Under the pieces are notes generated by a model. That model had not been told where the DNA came from. It ran no database searches and saw nothing but the letters and a program-made list of their open reading frames with translations. Made by a program: the position numbers and the translations under genes. This document shows, one piece after another, positions 33,759-42,106 of a stretch of DNA of 64,000 bases. Origin of the DNA: JAEXNA01 sp037189585 (GTDB taxonomy: Bacteria > Vulcanimicrobiota > Xenobia > Xenobiales > JADMJV01); assembly GCA_037189585.1 (NCBI GenBank), contig JBBCJA010000013.1:248001-312000 (forward strand), given 5' to 3'. How positions within the stretch are numbered: position 1 is the first letter of the stretch; each line of letters starts with the position of its first letter.

Positions 33759-34555
33759 ATTCCGGTCCGTGGTTTGAGCCTGGACGCCATCACCGTCTTT
33801 GGAAACAGTGGCGGCGCATCGGAAAGGGCCAGGAGGAGAAGTTCTTTCTGGAGCACCGACACGCGGTTTTGGAATCGCTGCGAGGGCATTATCCCCCCGA
33901 ACAGGTGCTCCTTTCCAAAGAACTCTACAGCTCCGAACCGGAATTTTGGGCCGGCCTGGCTCTGGGGATCCCTAGTATAGAGTGGTTTTTGGTCGAGGGT
34001 GAGCGCTTGAATCAGGTCACCAGCGTTCCTGCTAGTAGCGGACTCTGCGCCGTCTTTTCACCGCGCCCGGTGACCCTGGAGGAGCTTCTCGAGGTATCCT
34101 TTCTTATGGTGCTCTGGAAGATCAGCGATCCCGGAAATATGGGCACCTTGATCCGAGCCGGTAGGTCGCTTTGCCGAGCCGCGATTTTAGTTGTCGGCGG
34201 TTGTTCGGTTTGGTCGTCCAAGGTGGCCCGGGCTTCCGCCGGTAGCTTGATGTCGACACAGGTCTGCCAGCTGGAGGTCTCCTCGGGACGAGAAGCGCTA
34301 GAGAAACTCCAAGCCTCGGGGTTCACTCTGCGCCAGGCTGTCCCCAGAGGGGGAGAGGCGCTGCCGGGTCTGACCTGGAGCGAAAAAGACGCCGTACTTT
34401 TGGGCAATGAATCTCACGGTCTTCCTCAAGAACTCGAGGGGCTCGGACAGCCCTTCACTATCCCTTGCGCTCCCGAAGTAGAGTCGCTCAACGTGGCCAT
34501 GAGCGGCTCCATCATCGCCTGGGAGTGGGCGCGCGCACACCCACTGGAGGCTTGA
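33755..34555 (+). CDS. SpoU-family (TrmH-type) RNA 2'-O-methyltransferase
   Basis: 266 aa from GTG 33755, which overlaps the metH TGA (GTGA), indicating translational coupling. The N-terminal ~100 residues are the substrate-binding L30e-like part (EEKFFLEHRHAVLESLRGHY). The SPOUT domain has the three knot motifs: KISDPGNMGTLIRAG (motif 1, with an Asp where Asn is usual), DAVLLGNESHGLP (motif 2), and IPCAPEVESLNVAMSGSIIA (motif 3). It methylates a ribose 2'-OH in tRNA or rRNA using AdoMet, whose precursor is made by the upstream metH. The exact RNA site is unknown. Confidence 0.9.
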   Translation: MNSGPWFEPGRHHRLWKQWRRIGKGQEEKFFLEHRHAVLESLRGHYPPEQVLLSKELYSSEPEFWAGLALGIPSIEWFLVEGERLNQVTSVPASSGLCAVFSPRPVTLEELLEVSFLMVLWKISDPGNMGTLIRAGRSLCRAAILVVGGCSVWSSKVARASAGSLMSTQVCQLEVSSGREALEKLQASGFTLRQAVPRGGEALPGLTWSEKDAVLLGNESHGLPQELEGLGQPFTIPCAPEVESLNVAMSGSIIAWEWARAHPLEA

Positions 34556-34621
34556 GCCTCTTCCGGCGGCAGGCCTCGGCATCACCGGCGACAAAGCAGA
34601 TCGCCTGCCGAATTTTTCCGG

Positions 34622-34653
34622 TTGACACACATTGTGAAAAGCTTCACAATGTG
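34622..34653 (+). promoter_or_regulatory. sigma70-type promoter with embedded Rex-type operator, upstream of caa3 oxidase operon
   Basis: A consensus -35 box TTGACA (34622-34627) is followed 17 bp later by CACAAT (34645-34650) as -10. Between and across them lies a perfect 26-bp inverted repeat: CACATTGTGAA (34628-34638), a 4-nt spacer, and its exact complement (34643-34653). The core is TTGTGAA-N4-TTCACAA, which equals the consensus operator of the NADH/NAD+ sensing repressor Rex. Its position would block RNA polymerase. It precedes the ctaA-ctaB fusion gene by 27 bp. The site is directly visible; control by Rex is inferred. Confidence 0.85.
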
Positions 34654-34680
34654 ACCCGGTTTGGGAGTGTATTTCTATTT

Positions 34681-36513
34681 ATGAAAAGAGAATCCAAAAG
34701 TCTGGGGGAGACGGCTTTACCGAGTCCCTTCGCGCTTTTTGTCAGGGTTCTCGTCGTATGTACCGCACTCTTGGTTCTCGTCGGAGCGATGGTGACCACT
34801 ACCGGCTCGGGCCTGTCGGTTCCCGACTGGCCCCTTTCCTTCGGAAAGATCAATCCGACCATGGTCGGGGGAGTGGCTTTCGAGCATGGACATCGCCTGG
34901 TCGCCTCGGCGGTGGGCTTTCTGGTCCTTGTCGCCGCTATCTGGGCCACCTCGATTCGAGCCAACACGGTGGTCCGAAGGCTTTCACTGTTCGCTCTCGC
35001 CTTGGTTATTTTCCAAGGACTCCTGGGCGGATTGACCGTTCTCATGCGCCTGCCCACCGCGGTTTCCGTTGCCCACGGCACCACCGCTCAGATTTTCTTT
35101 TGCACGATCGTCGCTCTACTCTGGTGGACCGATTCGCGCTTTGTCGCCTCGATCGCCAAGATTGAAGGGCCGGCCGCTCGAGATCTTATGATCTCGAGCG
35201 GGGCGATGACCGGATTGATCTTCGCCCAGCTGTTGGTGGCCGCCACCATGCGACATCTCGGCGCGGGATTAGTCATTCCCGACTTCCCGACCTCACTGGG
35301 GCGGATTATTCCGCCTTTGACCTCTCTTCCCATCGCCATCAACTTCACCCACCGAGTTTTGGCTTTAGCCATCTTCGCCATGGCGATTCTACTGTGCCGG
35401 CGCGTCTTCAAGTTTCATCGCGAGATGACCGTGCTGAGCAGACTTTCAGCCGTTCTTGTCGGCTTGATTTTGGTCCAGGTCACCCTGGGTGCTCTGACGG
35501 TGTGGGGAGGCCGAGGGCTTTTTTCGACCTCCCTTCACGTGATGAATGGAGCCCTGGTGCTCGCCACCGCTTTCTCCATCTTTCTCTGGTCCTGGCGGCT
35601 CACCCGCCCTCGTCGCGACGACGGGAATAAGGGTGAGGAATCTTCCAGCGCGGCCACTAAGATGAGCGACGTCAGCCGCAAGGACTGGATGGACCTGGCC
35701 AAGGTTCGGCTAGTGACGATGAGCGTCTTCACCGCTCTGTGTGGATTTCTCCTCGGGGGAACAGCCTTGAGTGTCGCGGGTCTGGTTGTCACCGTGATCG
35801 GCGTTTCTCTTCTTGGTGCTGGTTCGAGCATGCTCAACCACGTTATGGAGGTGGAGACCGACGCCCGCATGGAGCGGACGCGGAATCGACCTCTTCCCAC
35901 GGGCCGAGTCTCGGTGGCTTTGGTGGAGCGTACCGGCGGTCTGCTGATCGCGGCGGGGACGCTTTGTCTGGGGCTATGGCAACCCTGGGCGGGACTGCTG
36001 GCTTTTGCCGCCTTCTTTTCCTACGTCTTCGTGTACACCCCGATGAAGACTTGGAGCCCGAGCTGTACGGTGGTTGGCGCCGTCCCGGGGGCTCTCCCGG
36101 TGTTGATAGGTTACGTTGTCCGCACGGGAGTGCTCGACATCGGTGGGTTAATCTTGTTCGCCATCCTGTTTCTTTGGCAGTTGCCACATTTTATGGCTAT
36201 CGCCTGGCTCTGCCGCGAGGATTACGCTCGCGCGGGCTTACCGATGGTCACGGTGATCGATCCGAAAGGGACCCTGGCCTCTTCTCAGATTTTGATCTAT
36301 AGCCTGGCCCTGCTGCCGGTCTCGATGGCTCCAACCCTGGTAGGGATGGCCGGCCAACTTTATTTCTACTGCGCGCTATTGCTCGGGATCGTCTACCTCT
36401 CCTCGGGTGTGAACTTGTGCTGGCGTAAGTCCACCGTGGCGGCGCGAAAGCTGTTGTTGACCTCGGTGGTCTACCTCCCCTTACTGTACGGAGTGATGGT
36501 TGTGAACAGTTGA
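34681..36513 (+). CDS. ctaA-ctaB: fused heme A synthase (CtaA) - protoheme IX farnesyltransferase (CtaB)
   Basis: 610 aa from ATG 34681. Residues ~15-305 are CtaA/Cox15 with eight TM helices in two four-helix halves; heme-ligand histidines are seen in VGGVAFEHGHRLVAS, AVSVAHGTTAQ, INFTHRVLALA and STSLHVMNGAL. After a hydrophilic linker (~305-325), residues ~330-610 are the UbiA-type CtaB/Cox10, with LNHVMEVETDARMERTRNRP and the second Asp-rich site near CREDYARAGLPMV. The protein should farnesylate heme B to heme O and then oxidise it to heme A for the oxidase encoded next. As I recall, a comparable fusion occurs in the Thermus caa3 locus. First gene after the Rex-type promoter. Confidence 0.94.
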   Translation: MKRESKSLGETALPSPFALFVRVLVVCTALLVLVGAMVTTTGSGLSVPDWPLSFGKINPTMVGGVAFEHGHRLVASAVGFLVLVAAIWATSIRANTVVRRLSLFALALVIFQGLLGGLTVLMRLPTAVSVAHGTTAQIFFCTIVALLWWTDSRFVASIAKIEGPAARDLMISSGAMTGLIFAQLLVAATMRHLGAGLVIPDFPTSLGRIIPPLTSLPIAINFTHRVLALAIFAMAILLCRRVFKFHREMTVLSRLSAVLVGLILVQVTLGALTVWGGRGLFSTSLHVMNGALVLATAFSIFLWSWRLTRPRRDDGNKGEESSSAATKMSDVSRKDWMDLAKVRLVTMSVFTALCGFLLGGTALSVAGLVVTVIGVSLLGAGSSMLNHVMEVETDARMERTRNRPLPTGRVSVALVERTGGLLIAAGTLCLGLWQPWAGLLAFAAFFSYVFVYTPMKTWSPSCTVVGAVPGALPVLIGYVVRTGVLDIGGLILFAILFLWQLPHFMAIAWLCREDYARAGLPMVTVIDPKGTLASSQILIYSLALLPVSMAPTLVGMAGQLYFYCALLLGIVYLSSGVNLCWRKSTVAARKLLLTSVVYLPLLYGVMVVNS

Positions 36514-36605
36514 TGACCATTTAGGAAAGCGACTGTTCTAGTCGTCTCCAAGGGAGGGGGGGAGCATTCCCCGGATGAAAGCGTTACGAACCTAGAAGCC
36601 ATTCT

Positions 36606-37793
36606 ATGAGGAATATGATGCCAAAAAGATACCTGAAAGCCGTGAGTGGTCCCCTCTCGCGGATTCTTCTCGCGCTCCTGGCGATCTTGAACACCGGTTG
36701 TGTGAACGAGGTGCGCGGCACCTTGAATCCGCTCGGCCCGGTGGCCGAACGCCAGATGAGCACGTTCATGGTGACCTTGTGGGTCAGCTTGGGGATGTTC
36801 GTGGTGGTGGGTTCCTTTCTCGTCTACTGCCTCGTGAAGTTTCACCATAAGGGCGAGATCACGAAGGACACGCCGCTGCCCGACCAGAGTCACGGTAACG
36901 CCTTGACCGAAATAGGCCTGATCTTGATCTCCGTGTTCTTAGTCGGGATCATCGCCTTGCCCACCGTGCAGGGTGTGTTCTACGTCGGGACCTTACCGAG
37001 CGACCAGAAGGTCTACGAAGTCAACGTCACCGGCCTTCAGTGGTGGTGGAAATTCGAATACCCCGAATATGGAGTCGTGACGGCCAACGAGATCGCCATC
37101 CCGGCCGGTCGCCCGGTCAAGTTCAATCTCCAGACAGCGGACGTGCTCCATTCCTTCTGGGTGCCCCGCCTTGGCGGCAAGATGGACTTAAATCCAGGCC
37201 AGGATAACTGGCTCTGGTTGCAAGCCGATCCGGAAATGCTGGCGGCCGACGCCAAGGAACTGTCAACTTCGGGCGGCTCTCCCCGTTGGGCTCATCTTCC
37301 CGCTGACTATCCCTTCCAAGGCTACGTTCTCTATGGGCAGTGCGCTGAGTACTGCGGGTCTTCACACGCCTTCATGCAGTTTCGAGTGTTAGTGCTCGAT
37401 GACGCCAACTTCCAGAAGTGGGTCGAGTGGCAGAAGTCGGATTCGAAGTCGACCCTAACCGCTGGCGAGGTCGCCCAAGGCCAAGCGGTGTTCATGAAGA
37501 ACAAGTGCCAAACGTGTCACACGGTTCGCGGCACCAATGCCAAAGGTCTGGTCGGTCCTGACCTGACCCACATTGGAAGTCGCACCTCCATCGCGGCCGG
37601 TTGGTTGGAAAACACTCCGGAGAATCTGGGACACTGGATTCAAAAGCCGGGTGAACTCAAGCCCGAGAACATCATGTACGTGACAGGTTACCAGCACACA
37701 GACAAGTGGGGTGGCCTGGTCAACAACTCTCAGATCGTCGTTACCGACGAGGAGCGTGACGTGCTGGCCAAATATCTCTACAGTCTTAAGTAA
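36606..37793 (+). CDS. ctaC: cytochrome c oxidase subunit II with fused C-terminal cytochrome c (caa3 type)
   Basis: 395 aa; in-frame ATGs at 36615 and 36618 are alternative starts. A lipoprotein-like signal ends at NTGC (Cys32). Two TM hairpin helices follow (~53-78 and ~100-122). The CuA domain has H182 in LHSFWVP and the cluster QCAEYCGSSHAFM (C246, E248, C250, H254, M257). A class I cytochrome c domain is fused at the C-terminus: CQTCH at 301-305 and probable axial Met in NIMYVTGY. The CuA domain has an unusual insert of about 25 residues (~211-236) before the copper loop. It receives electrons from cytochrome c on the outer face. Confidence 0.96.
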   Translation: MRNMMPKRYLKAVSGPLSRILLALLAILNTGCVNEVRGTLNPLGPVAERQMSTFMVTLWVSLGMFVVVGSFLVYCLVKFHHKGEITKDTPLPDQSHGNALTEIGLILISVFLVGIIALPTVQGVFYVGTLPSDQKVYEVNVTGLQWWWKFEYPEYGVVTANEIAIPAGRPVKFNLQTADVLHSFWVPRLGGKMDLNPGQDNWLWLQADPEMLAADAKELSTSGGSPRWAHLPADYPFQGYVLYGQCAEYCGSSHAFMQFRVLVLDDANFQKWVEWQKSDSKSTLTAGEVAQGQAVFMKNKCQTCHTVRGTNAKGLVGPDLTHIGSRTSIAAGWLENTPENLGHWIQKPGELKPENIMYVTGYQHTDKWGGLVNNSQIVVTDEERDVLAKYLYSLK

Positions 37794-37804
37794 GGGAGCT
37801 TAAA

Positions 37805-39811
37805 GTGTCCTCCGAAGAAATGCACATAGAACCGGCCCCCGAAAAGGGCTTCTTCGATAACATCTTTCCCCGTCAGGTCGAGCCCAAGGGTTTGATCGGA
37901 TGGCTTACCACCATCGACCACAAACGGATCGGTATTCTTTACGGAGTGACCGCGCTGTTCTGGTTCCTGGTGGGCGGCTTGGAAGCGCTGATGATCCGCA
38001 TCCAGCTGCATACCTCGGACTTCCGGGGTTTCATCTCGGCCGAGACTTACAATAGTCTGTTCACGATGCACGGCACCACGATGATCTTCTTGGTCGTGAT
38101 GCCCCTGGCGGTGGCCTTCTTTAACTACGTGATGCCGCTACAGATCGGCGCTCGAGACGTGGCTTTTCCACGCATGAACGCGTTTAGTTATTGGATGTTC
38201 TTGTTCGCCTCCATCTTGCTGAACATCTCCTGGTTCTTCGGTGAAGCGCCTCACATGAGCTGGGTAGGGTACGCGCCTATCACCGAGATTCAGTACACGC
38301 CCGGTATGGCCGGTGAGTTCTGGATTATCGGCCTGCAGCTTCTCGGTGTGGCCTCTATCGTGGGTTCATTGAACTTCATCACCACCATCATCAACATGCG
38401 AGCGCCCGGTATGACCTTTATGAGAATGCCGGTGTTCTCTTGGATGACCTTGGTGACCGGTTTTCTGATCATCCTGGCTTTCCCGGCCATCACCATCTGC
38501 TTGGCGGAGTTGATGTTCGACCGGCTCTTCGGTACCAACTTTTTCCAGGCGGCCGCCGGTGGTCTCCCTATTTTGTGGCAACACCTTTTTTGGGTCTTCG
38601 GCCACCCCGAAGTTTACATTTTGATTTTGCCTCCGATGGGTATGGTCAGCGAGATCCTTCCGGTCTTCTCTCGTAGGCCGCTCTTCGGCTATCCGCTGAT
38701 CGTCGGTTCCGGCATCGCCATCGGCCTGATGGGCTTCACTGTGTGGAGCCACCATATGTTCACCTCGGGTCTGGGCAATATCGCCACCGCGGCTTTCGCC
38801 CTGACCACGATGGCTATCGCGGTTCCCACCGGCGTTAAGATCTTCAACTGGATCGGAACGCTCTACAAGGGTCAACTGATCATGGCCACTCCGATGTTGT
38901 TCTCGCTCGGATTCATCTACCAGTTCATGATGGGCGGATTCTCCGGCTTGATGCACGCCAACGCGGTGCACGACCTTCAGCAGCACGACTCCTACTTCAT
39001 CGTGGCTCACTTCCACTACGTCTTGATCGGCGGAGCGCTCTTCGGAACGTTCGCGGGTCTATACTACTGGTTTCCCAAGGTGACCGGTCGAAAGCTTGAC
39101 GAAAAGTTCGGAAAATTCGTTTTTTGGTTCCTCTTCGTAGGCTTCAACCTAACTTTCTTCCCGATGCACTGGTTGGGCCTCAACGGAATGCCCCGCCGTA
39201 TCTACACCTACTCACCAAACATGGGTTGGGATACGATCAACATGGTCTGTACCTTCGGCGCGTTGCTGATGGCGGTCGCCGTGGTGGTGTTCTTCTGGGA
39301 CCTCTTCCGCACGGCTAAGAGCGGACAAGTGGCGGGATTCGATCCCTGGGACGCTCGCACTGTCGAGTGGTCCATCCCGAATCCTCCGCCCGTGTACAAC
39401 TTCAAAGACACCCCACAGGTCAAGTGCCTGGACGATTTCTGGTACGCGAAGTACCCCGAGACCATGGTGCACGACGAGGACGAGACTATGCACCCGTCCG
39501 ACTACGTCGCGGCTGACCCGGCCGTTCATGGCCACAGCCACGACGACCACGGTATCCACATGCCGGGCGGAAGTTGGTTCCCGATGTTCGCCGCGCTGGG
39601 GTTCTGTATCGGTGGCTTCGGCATTGTGATGCACGGTTTCTTCATTCCAGATCCGGTAGCGGCTAAATCCATGTCCACCCTCAGTATCCTACTTCGCGAA
39701 TACTGGCTCGCGATTCTGGGTGGACTGATGGGAGTCGCCTCGGTCTTCGCCTGGGCGATGGAGCCGATTGGCGGTTACAACATTCACTTCAAGGAAGAGG
39801 ACAACAAATGA
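37805..39811 (+). CDS. ctaD: cytochrome c oxidase subunit I
   Basis: 668 aa from GTG 37805 (GGGAG 7 nt upstream). This is the heme a/heme a3-CuB catalytic subunit. The heme a ligand is in TMHGTTMIF, CuB ligands in GHPEVYILILP (with the cross-linking Tyr and the D-channel Glu) and VWSHHMFTSG, and the heme a3/a ligands in HDSYFIVAHFHYVL. The K-channel Thr/Lys motif PTGVKIFNW is present, so it is an A1-type oxidase. Twelve core helices are followed by a long His/Asp-rich loop and two extra C-terminal helices, as in caa3 subunit I fused to part of subunit III. Its 3' end overlaps ctaE by 4 bp (ATGA). Confidence 0.98.
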   Translation: MSSEEMHIEPAPEKGFFDNIFPRQVEPKGLIGWLTTIDHKRIGILYGVTALFWFLVGGLEALMIRIQLHTSDFRGFISAETYNSLFTMHGTTMIFLVVMPLAVAFFNYVMPLQIGARDVAFPRMNAFSYWMFLFASILLNISWFFGEAPHMSWVGYAPITEIQYTPGMAGEFWIIGLQLLGVASIVGSLNFITTIINMRAPGMTFMRMPVFSWMTLVTGFLIILAFPAITICLAELMFDRLFGTNFFQAAAGGLPILWQHLFWVFGHPEVYILILPPMGMVSEILPVFSRRPLFGYPLIVGSGIAIGLMGFTVWSHHMFTSGLGNIATAAFALTTMAIAVPTGVKIFNWIGTLYKGQLIMATPMLFSLGFIYQFMMGGFSGLMHANAVHDLQQHDSYFIVAHFHYVLIGGALFGTFAGLYYWFPKVTGRKLDEKFGKFVFWFLFVGFNLTFFPMHWLGLNGMPRRIYTYSPNMGWDTINMVCTFGALLMAVAVVVFFWDLFRTAKSGQVAGFDPWDARTVEWSIPNPPPVYNFKDTPQVKCLDDFWYAKYPETMVHDEDETMHPSDYVAADPAVHGHSHDDHGIHMPGGSWFPMFAALGFCIGGFGIVMHGFFIPDPVAAKSMSTLSILLREYWLAILGGLMGVASVFAWAMEPIGGYNIHFKEEDNK

Positions 39812-40419
39812 GCGCGCATGGGTCCCATCTGATAGAGAACCCGCACGAGATCGGAACCACGGGGCTTCCTCACCGGAAGATCATGATGTGGCTCTTCCTG
39901 GCCTCGGACTGTATGTTCTTCGGAGCGTTGATCAGCACGTATCTGATCTATCGAGGACGAAGTATCGCCGGGCCGACTCCAGAGGAGATCTTCGACATCC
40001 CCCTGACCTCCACGTCCTCGTTCGTGCTGTTGATGAGTTCGTACCTGATGGTACTGGCTCTGGCGGCGATCGAGCGCAACGACTTGACCAAGTTTAGGGT
40101 CTACTGCCTGGGAACAGCCTTCTTCGGTTCGATCTTTTTGGGCTTCCAGGTCTACGAGTTCACCCACTTCTATCACGCCGGCTTGACCTTGCATGGTTCG
40201 GTCTTCGGTAGTTCGTTCTACGTTCTGACCGGGACGCACGGCTGTCACGTGGCGATAGGCGTTCTCTGGCTACTGGCCCTTTTCTTCTATTCGTTCACCG
40301 GTGGGGTAACCCAGCGACGAGCCTTGGACGTGGAGATCGCCGGTCTGTACTGGCACTTCGTGGACATCGTCTGGATCGTGATCTTTGTCGCTGTCTATCT
40401 GCTCGAGTACATTATTTAA
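39808..40419 (+). CDS. ctaE: cytochrome c oxidase subunit III
   Basis: 203 aa with five TM helices, the short form found in caa3 and bo3-type enzymes. Hallmarks are KIMMWLFLASDCMFFGAL, the central FLGFQVYEFTHFYHAGL, FYVLTGTHGCHVAIGVLW and the C-terminal GLYWHFVDIVWIVIFVAVYLLEY. It stabilises subunit I and supports proton uptake. Translation is coupled to ctaD through an ATGA overlap. The subunit IV gene starts 12 bp later. Confidence 0.97.
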   Translation: MSAHGSHLIENPHEIGTTGLPHRKIMMWLFLASDCMFFGALISTYLIYRGRSIAGPTPEEIFDIPLTSTSSFVLLMSSYLMVLALAAIERNDLTKFRVYCLGTAFFGSIFLGFQVYEFTHFYHAGLTLHGSVFGSSFYVLTGTHGCHVAIGVLWLLALFFYSFTGGVTQRRALDVEIAGLYWHFVDIVWIVIFVAVYLLEYII

Positions 40420-40430
40420 AGGAAGGTCCG

Positions 40431-40871
40431 ATGAAGCACGAAGAAGATAAAGAAGTTCAAGGCCTCTCGATTGTCGCGCGCTATACCATCACCGCGGTGG
40501 TGTTGGCCGTCGTGACCGCGATCGAGGTGCTGGTTCTCTACCCGCCGCTGGTTCGGGCCGGAGACACTTTTAAGATCGCACTGCTGGCCTTTTTGGGTAT
40601 CGGCAAGTTCATTCTGGTGGTCGGGCTGTTCATGCACCTTTGGAACGATGACCCTATCTTCACCGGAATCTTCGGTCTAGGTATGGTCATCGGTGTTGGA
40701 ACTCTGGTCGCGCTGCTGGCGGTGATGAACGTGTATCCTCACCGAAGCGACGCCGTGAAGGCTCCCCCGCTAAGACAGATCTATGAAGATAGGGAGAAGG
40801 TTCGCCGAGGCGAGGCTCTACCCCATACTGAACAGCACTCTTGGCGGCAGTGGGAAGCCCTTAGCGCCTAA
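40431..40871 (+). CDS. ctaF: cytochrome c oxidase subunit IV (CyoD/COX4-prokaryotic type)
   Basis: 146 aa with three TM helices: residues ~17-40, ~48-70 (KIALLAFLGIGKFILVVGLFMHL) and ~78-102. The conserved K-F-x-L-V-V-G-x-F-M-H-L pattern of prokaryotic subunit IV is present. A hydrophilic C-terminal tail of ~40 residues is charged (QIYEDREKVRRGEAL). Located in the oxidase operon, with AAAGGAAGG 6 nt upstream of its ATG. Confidence 0.93.
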   Translation: MKHEEDKEVQGLSIVARYTITAVVLAVVTAIEVLVLYPPLVRAGDTFKIALLAFLGIGKFILVVGLFMHLWNDDPIFTGIFGLGMVIGVGTLVALLAVMNVYPHRSDAVKAPPLRQIYEDREKVRRGEALPHTEQHSWRQWEALSA

Positions 40872-40881
40872 GGGGTACGAG

Positions 40882-41316
40882 ATGCGTCCTGAGCGGCTAC
40901 TACCCATCATCGTGGTGATCGTGGGAGTGGTCGCTTTTTTTTCAGTCTATCACAAGAAGAGCCAGCCCGTTCCGGTCCCTCCGGAGCTGGCTGGCCTGCC
41001 TGGGCCTCGGCTCTTTTTCGAGCACGATTGTGTCACGTGCCATACCGTGACCGCGCTACCGGGCGCACGCGGCACCCTGGGTCCGGGGCTTGACGACATC
41101 GGACAGCGCGCGCCTACTATGGATGGGGGAGACGGCCGGAACTATCTTCGGGACTCGCTACTGGAACCCGGGAAGACCGTACGGGAAGGATTTGTCAACG
41201 CCATGCCAAGTTTCGCGGGCAAGATTTCGGATCAGGAACTCAACCAGATGGTCGACTGGCTTCTAACTCTCAAGAAGGACGAGGCTAGGTCGCCGGGAGG
41301 AAAGTCTGGTGAGTGA
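40882..41316 (+). CDS. membrane-anchored monoheme cytochrome c
   Basis: 144 aa from ATG 40882. An N-terminal signal anchor (LLPIIVVIVGVVAFFSVY) is followed by a class I cytochrome c domain with CVTCH and a probable axial Met in NAMPSFAGKIS. It lies 10 bp after ctaF and overlaps ctaG by 8 bp, so it belongs to the oxidase operon. It is probably the electron donor to the CuA-cytochrome subunit II, or a docking subunit. It would be a second covalent heme c in a caa3-type complex. Confidence 0.92.
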   Translation: MRPERLLPIIVVIVGVVAFFSVYHKKSQPVPVPPELAGLPGPRLFFEHDCVTCHTVTALPGARGTLGPGLDDIGQRAPTMDGGDGRNYLRDSLLEPGKTVREGFVNAMPSFAGKISDQELNQMVDWLLTLKKDEARSPGGKSGE

Positions 41317-42106
41317 TTTTCTAGGCGGCCTCTTCACCCCGGACCCTGGAGTCGTGGATGGGATCCTTGCCCTGTCGGTTCTTTACGTTCTAGCTGTCTG
41401 GCCCTTGCGTCGTTACCTGGTACCGGAAGAGCCTTTTGAAAGATGGCGGGCGAGCCTCTTTGCCACCGGGGTCGTGATCTTGATTCTCGCGGTAGCGACG
41501 CCGATGGACGAGATCGGGGAGAAGTATCTCTTCTCCATGCATATGTTGCAGCATGTCATTTTGATTTTCATTCTGCCCCCGTTCTTGATTCTCGGCTTGC
41601 CCAACTGGTTGGTTGACTTTCTCTTGCGCACCGAGGGACTGGGCGCCGTTTTGAGATTTTTGATCAAACCCGTGGTGGCCTGCGTTCTGTTCAACGCAAT
41701 GCTCATCATCTGGCACATACCGGCTTTTTACGAGCTGGCCCTTCGCGACAGTTTGGTCCATCTGCTCGAACATCTCGGTTTCACCGGGACGGCGATTTTG
41801 ATGTACTGGCCCCTGATCGACCCTGGGACGAAGAAAGAAGAGAAACCCGTGCATCCGGGGATCAAGATCCTTTACATCCTCGGGGTCAGTATCGGCCAGC
41901 TGCCGCTCTTCGCGGCCTTGACCTTCTCCAACACGGTTTTCTACCCGACTTATGAGGCCGCGCCCCGGTTGGAGAGCTTTAACATCAGTCCTATTGATGA
42001 CCAGATTCTGGGAGGAGCGATCATGAAGATCGCCGCGGTGGCTTATATGTTTTTTGGACTAGCCGTGTACTTCTATCGCTGGTATTGGTCCGAGCACCGA
42101 AGATAG
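41309..42106 (+). CDS. ctaG: CtaG-family cytochrome c oxidase assembly protein (caa3_CtaG)
   Basis: 265 aa from GTG 41309, overlapping the cytochrome c stop. About seven TM helices. Family features include the outer-face His cluster FSMHMLQHVILIFILPPFLILG, the II-W-H-I-P-x-x-Y-E motif near residue 135, and LLEHLGFTGTAILMYWPLI. The family is needed for CuB/CuA assembly in caa3 oxidases (Bacillus type, unrelated to Cox11). It closes the operon and overlaps the convergent phosphatidyltransferase gene by 34 bp, with no separate terminator. Confidence 0.95.
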   Translation: MSDFLGGLFTPDPGVVDGILALSVLYVLAVWPLRRYLVPEEPFERWRASLFATGVVILILAVATPMDEIGEKYLFSMHMLQHVILIFILPPFLILGLPNWLVDFLLRTEGLGAVLRFLIKPVVACVLFNAMLIIWHIPAFYELALRDSLVHLLEHLGFTGTAILMYWPLIDPGTKKEEKPVHPGIKILYILGVSIGQLPLFAALTFSNTVFYPTYEAAPRLESFNISPIDDQILGGAIMKIAAVAYMFFGLAVYFYRWYWSEHRR

